43,715 bases of DNA from Branchiostoma floridae. Lineage: Eukaryota > Chordata > Leptocardii > Amphioxiformes > Branchiostomatidae. The translations under genes and the position numbers were made by a program. Of this stretch, positions 42,298 through 43,715 are shown piece after piece; the first letter of the stretch is position 1; the number at the start of each line of letters is the position of its first letter. The DNA is taken from NCBI RefSeq assembly GCF_000003815.2, contig NC_049979.1, positions 30,015,939-30,059,653 of the forward strand, given 5' to 3'. The notes under the pieces were generated by a model, which was not told the DNA's origin, did not search any database, and worked only from the letters and a program-made list of their open reading frames with translations.

Positions 42298-43715
42298 TTT
42301 GGACATAGGTTTGGAGAAATTCCTCCTTTTTTTCTGGGAACCTGTGCCTTTTAAATGGCCGTGTCTGTAAAATGTTAGGTGCAAGGTTGGAAGCAAATAT
42401 TCCTTTTTTTTCGGAACCTTACATTTTTGATAGCCATGACTGTAAGATGTGAAGTATAAAGTTAGGACAATATCCCTTTTTTTTACTCAAACCCGTGTGT
42501 TTGTAATAGCTGTGTCTGTAGGATGTGAAATGTTAGGTTTCGAGAAATCCTCTCTTTTTTTCTTGGAACCTGTGTGTTAATTAATGAAAGATTTGTAATA
42601 TTCGCGTCTGTTTTTTGAAAAGTGAAAGGTTTGAAAAAAAAAAACTCATTTTTTTCTCGGAACCGGTCTTTGTGATAGCCGTGTATCTAAGATTAAAAAT
42701 GTTAGATTTGGAGAAAATAATCTTTTTTTCTCGGAATCTGTGTGTTTGTACAAGCAATGTCTCTAGAATATAAAATGTATGGTTTGGAGAAAACCTTTTT
42801 TTTTTCCTCGGAACATGGGTCTTTGTAATAGTCGTGTCTGTAAGATGGAAAATAAAAGGTTTGAAAAAAATGTCCTTTTTTCTCGTAATATGAGTGTTTG
42901 TAACAGCCGGTTTTGTAATATGTTAAGTGCAAGATTTAAAAAAAAACTCCGTAAGATGCAATTGTAAGATTTGGAAAATATCCTCCTTTTTTCAGAAGGT
43001 GGGTCTTTGTAATAGCCGTGTCTGTGTAACATGTAAAATGCAGGGTTTGGAAAAGATGTATTTTTTTTTCTCTGAACATGTGTGTTTCTAATAGATGTGT
43101 CTGTAACATGTAAAGTGTAAGGTTTGGAGAAAATTCCCCTCTTATTTACTCTGAACCTGTGTGTTTGTAATATCTGTTTATGTAAGATGTAAAATGTAAG
43201 ATTTGGAGAAAATTTTACTTTTTTCTCGAAACCTGACCTAGCCGTGTCATTAAGATGTAAAGCGTAATGTTTGAAAAAATCATATTTTTTTTTTCTCTTG
43301 GAACCTCTTGTGTTTGTAACAGCCGTGTCTGTAAGATGTAAGTTTAAGGTTTGAAAAAAACAAACATTTTTTTTTTGTATCTCGGGACCTATGTGTTTGT
43401 AATAGCCGTGTCTTTAATTTGCTAAGTGCAACATTTGGAAAAAAAAATTCGCCGTTTATTTTTTTCTCTCTGGATACTTGTGTGTTTGTTATAGCAGTGT
43501 CTGTACAATGCTAAGAGCAATGTTTTTTAGAAATTCTCCTTTTTTTCCCGGAACCTGTATGATTGTTTTTTGAAAATATGTTTGTAAAATTAAAGCAGTG
43601 TCTGTTGAATATGAAATGTTAGGATTATAGAACATCCTTTTTTTCTCAGAACCTCTGTGTTTGTAATAGTCGTGTTTGTAAGATAAGAGCGAAAGGTTGG
43701 AAAAAATTCGCTATT
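42298..43715 (+). repeat. TR76 tandem array, forward orientation, right end of window
   Basis: About 18-19 units in the same orientation as 1-4070. The GCCGTGTCTGTAA landmark or a variant recurs every ~73-80 bp (for example 42359, 42432, 42508), with the CTCGGAACCTGTGTGTTTGT segment between. The array runs off the window. It is 32 kb from the nearest other TR76 block. Confidence 0.88.

Noticed and set aside
41398-42396. Open frames of over 300 codons on both strands
   Set aside because: They consist almost entirely of the 776-N gap; the reading is an artefact.

Overview
The window reads as a repeat-rich, AT-rich stretch of an invertebrate metazoan genome. No bacterial-style gene organisation is present, and I recognise no intact host protein-coding gene. 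The tRNA-headed SINE, the APE-endonuclease LINE with an (A/T)-rich trinucleotide tail, and the TTCGCGGTAG-type fold-back repeat all remind me of lancelet (Branchiostoma) DNA. That assignment is from memory and remains tentative. Five runs of N (2647-2746, 17600-17699, 20342-20450, 33520-33638, 41522-42297) mark scaffold gaps.

Layout. 1-10374 is a tandem array of a ~76-bp unit (called TR76 here), riddled with insertions. These are a 947-bp piggyBac-like MITE (299-1245), a SINE (1604-2119), a nested pair of piggyBac-like elements (4075-5310, containing 4529-5160), a mariner-like MITE (5680-6044), and a 2.6-kb segment bounded by a short inverted repeat that carries a 47-bp minisatellite (6391-8997). 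TR76 lies in one orientation before 4070 and in the opposite one from 5311 to 10374. It returns in the first orientation at 42298-43715. At 10379 another piggyBac-like end begins, followed by a satellite of ~20-bp dyad subunits (about 11690-12970).

14021-17253 is a decayed APE-endonuclease/reverse-transcriptase LINE. It is flanked by two copies of a ~300-bp dispersed repeat and disrupted by a hairpin-forming insertion with a 14-bp target duplication. A second, much older LINE reverse transcriptase lies on the minus strand at about 21900-22690.

19320-21015 matches parts of 25938-30237 in the same order, which is an old segmental duplication. A second duplication pairs a T-rich ~80-bp satellite plus a ~600-bp sequence at 31120-32385 with an expanded version at 35690-38802. 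A ~280-bp satellite fills about 39300-40890. The rest (about 22690-25940, 26100-28350, 32400-35690 and smaller stretches) shows nothing I can name beyond simple repeats.

Functionally this is a nest of mobile elements and satellites, with no pathway. The observations most worth checking are the hairpin insertion with a templated copy of LINE sequence (15974-16149), the MITE family carrying RFX-, CRE- and YY1-like motifs, the strand flip of an array whose unit is stop-free in all three frames of one strand, and the satellite that alternates AAGAA and TTCTT every 10 bp.
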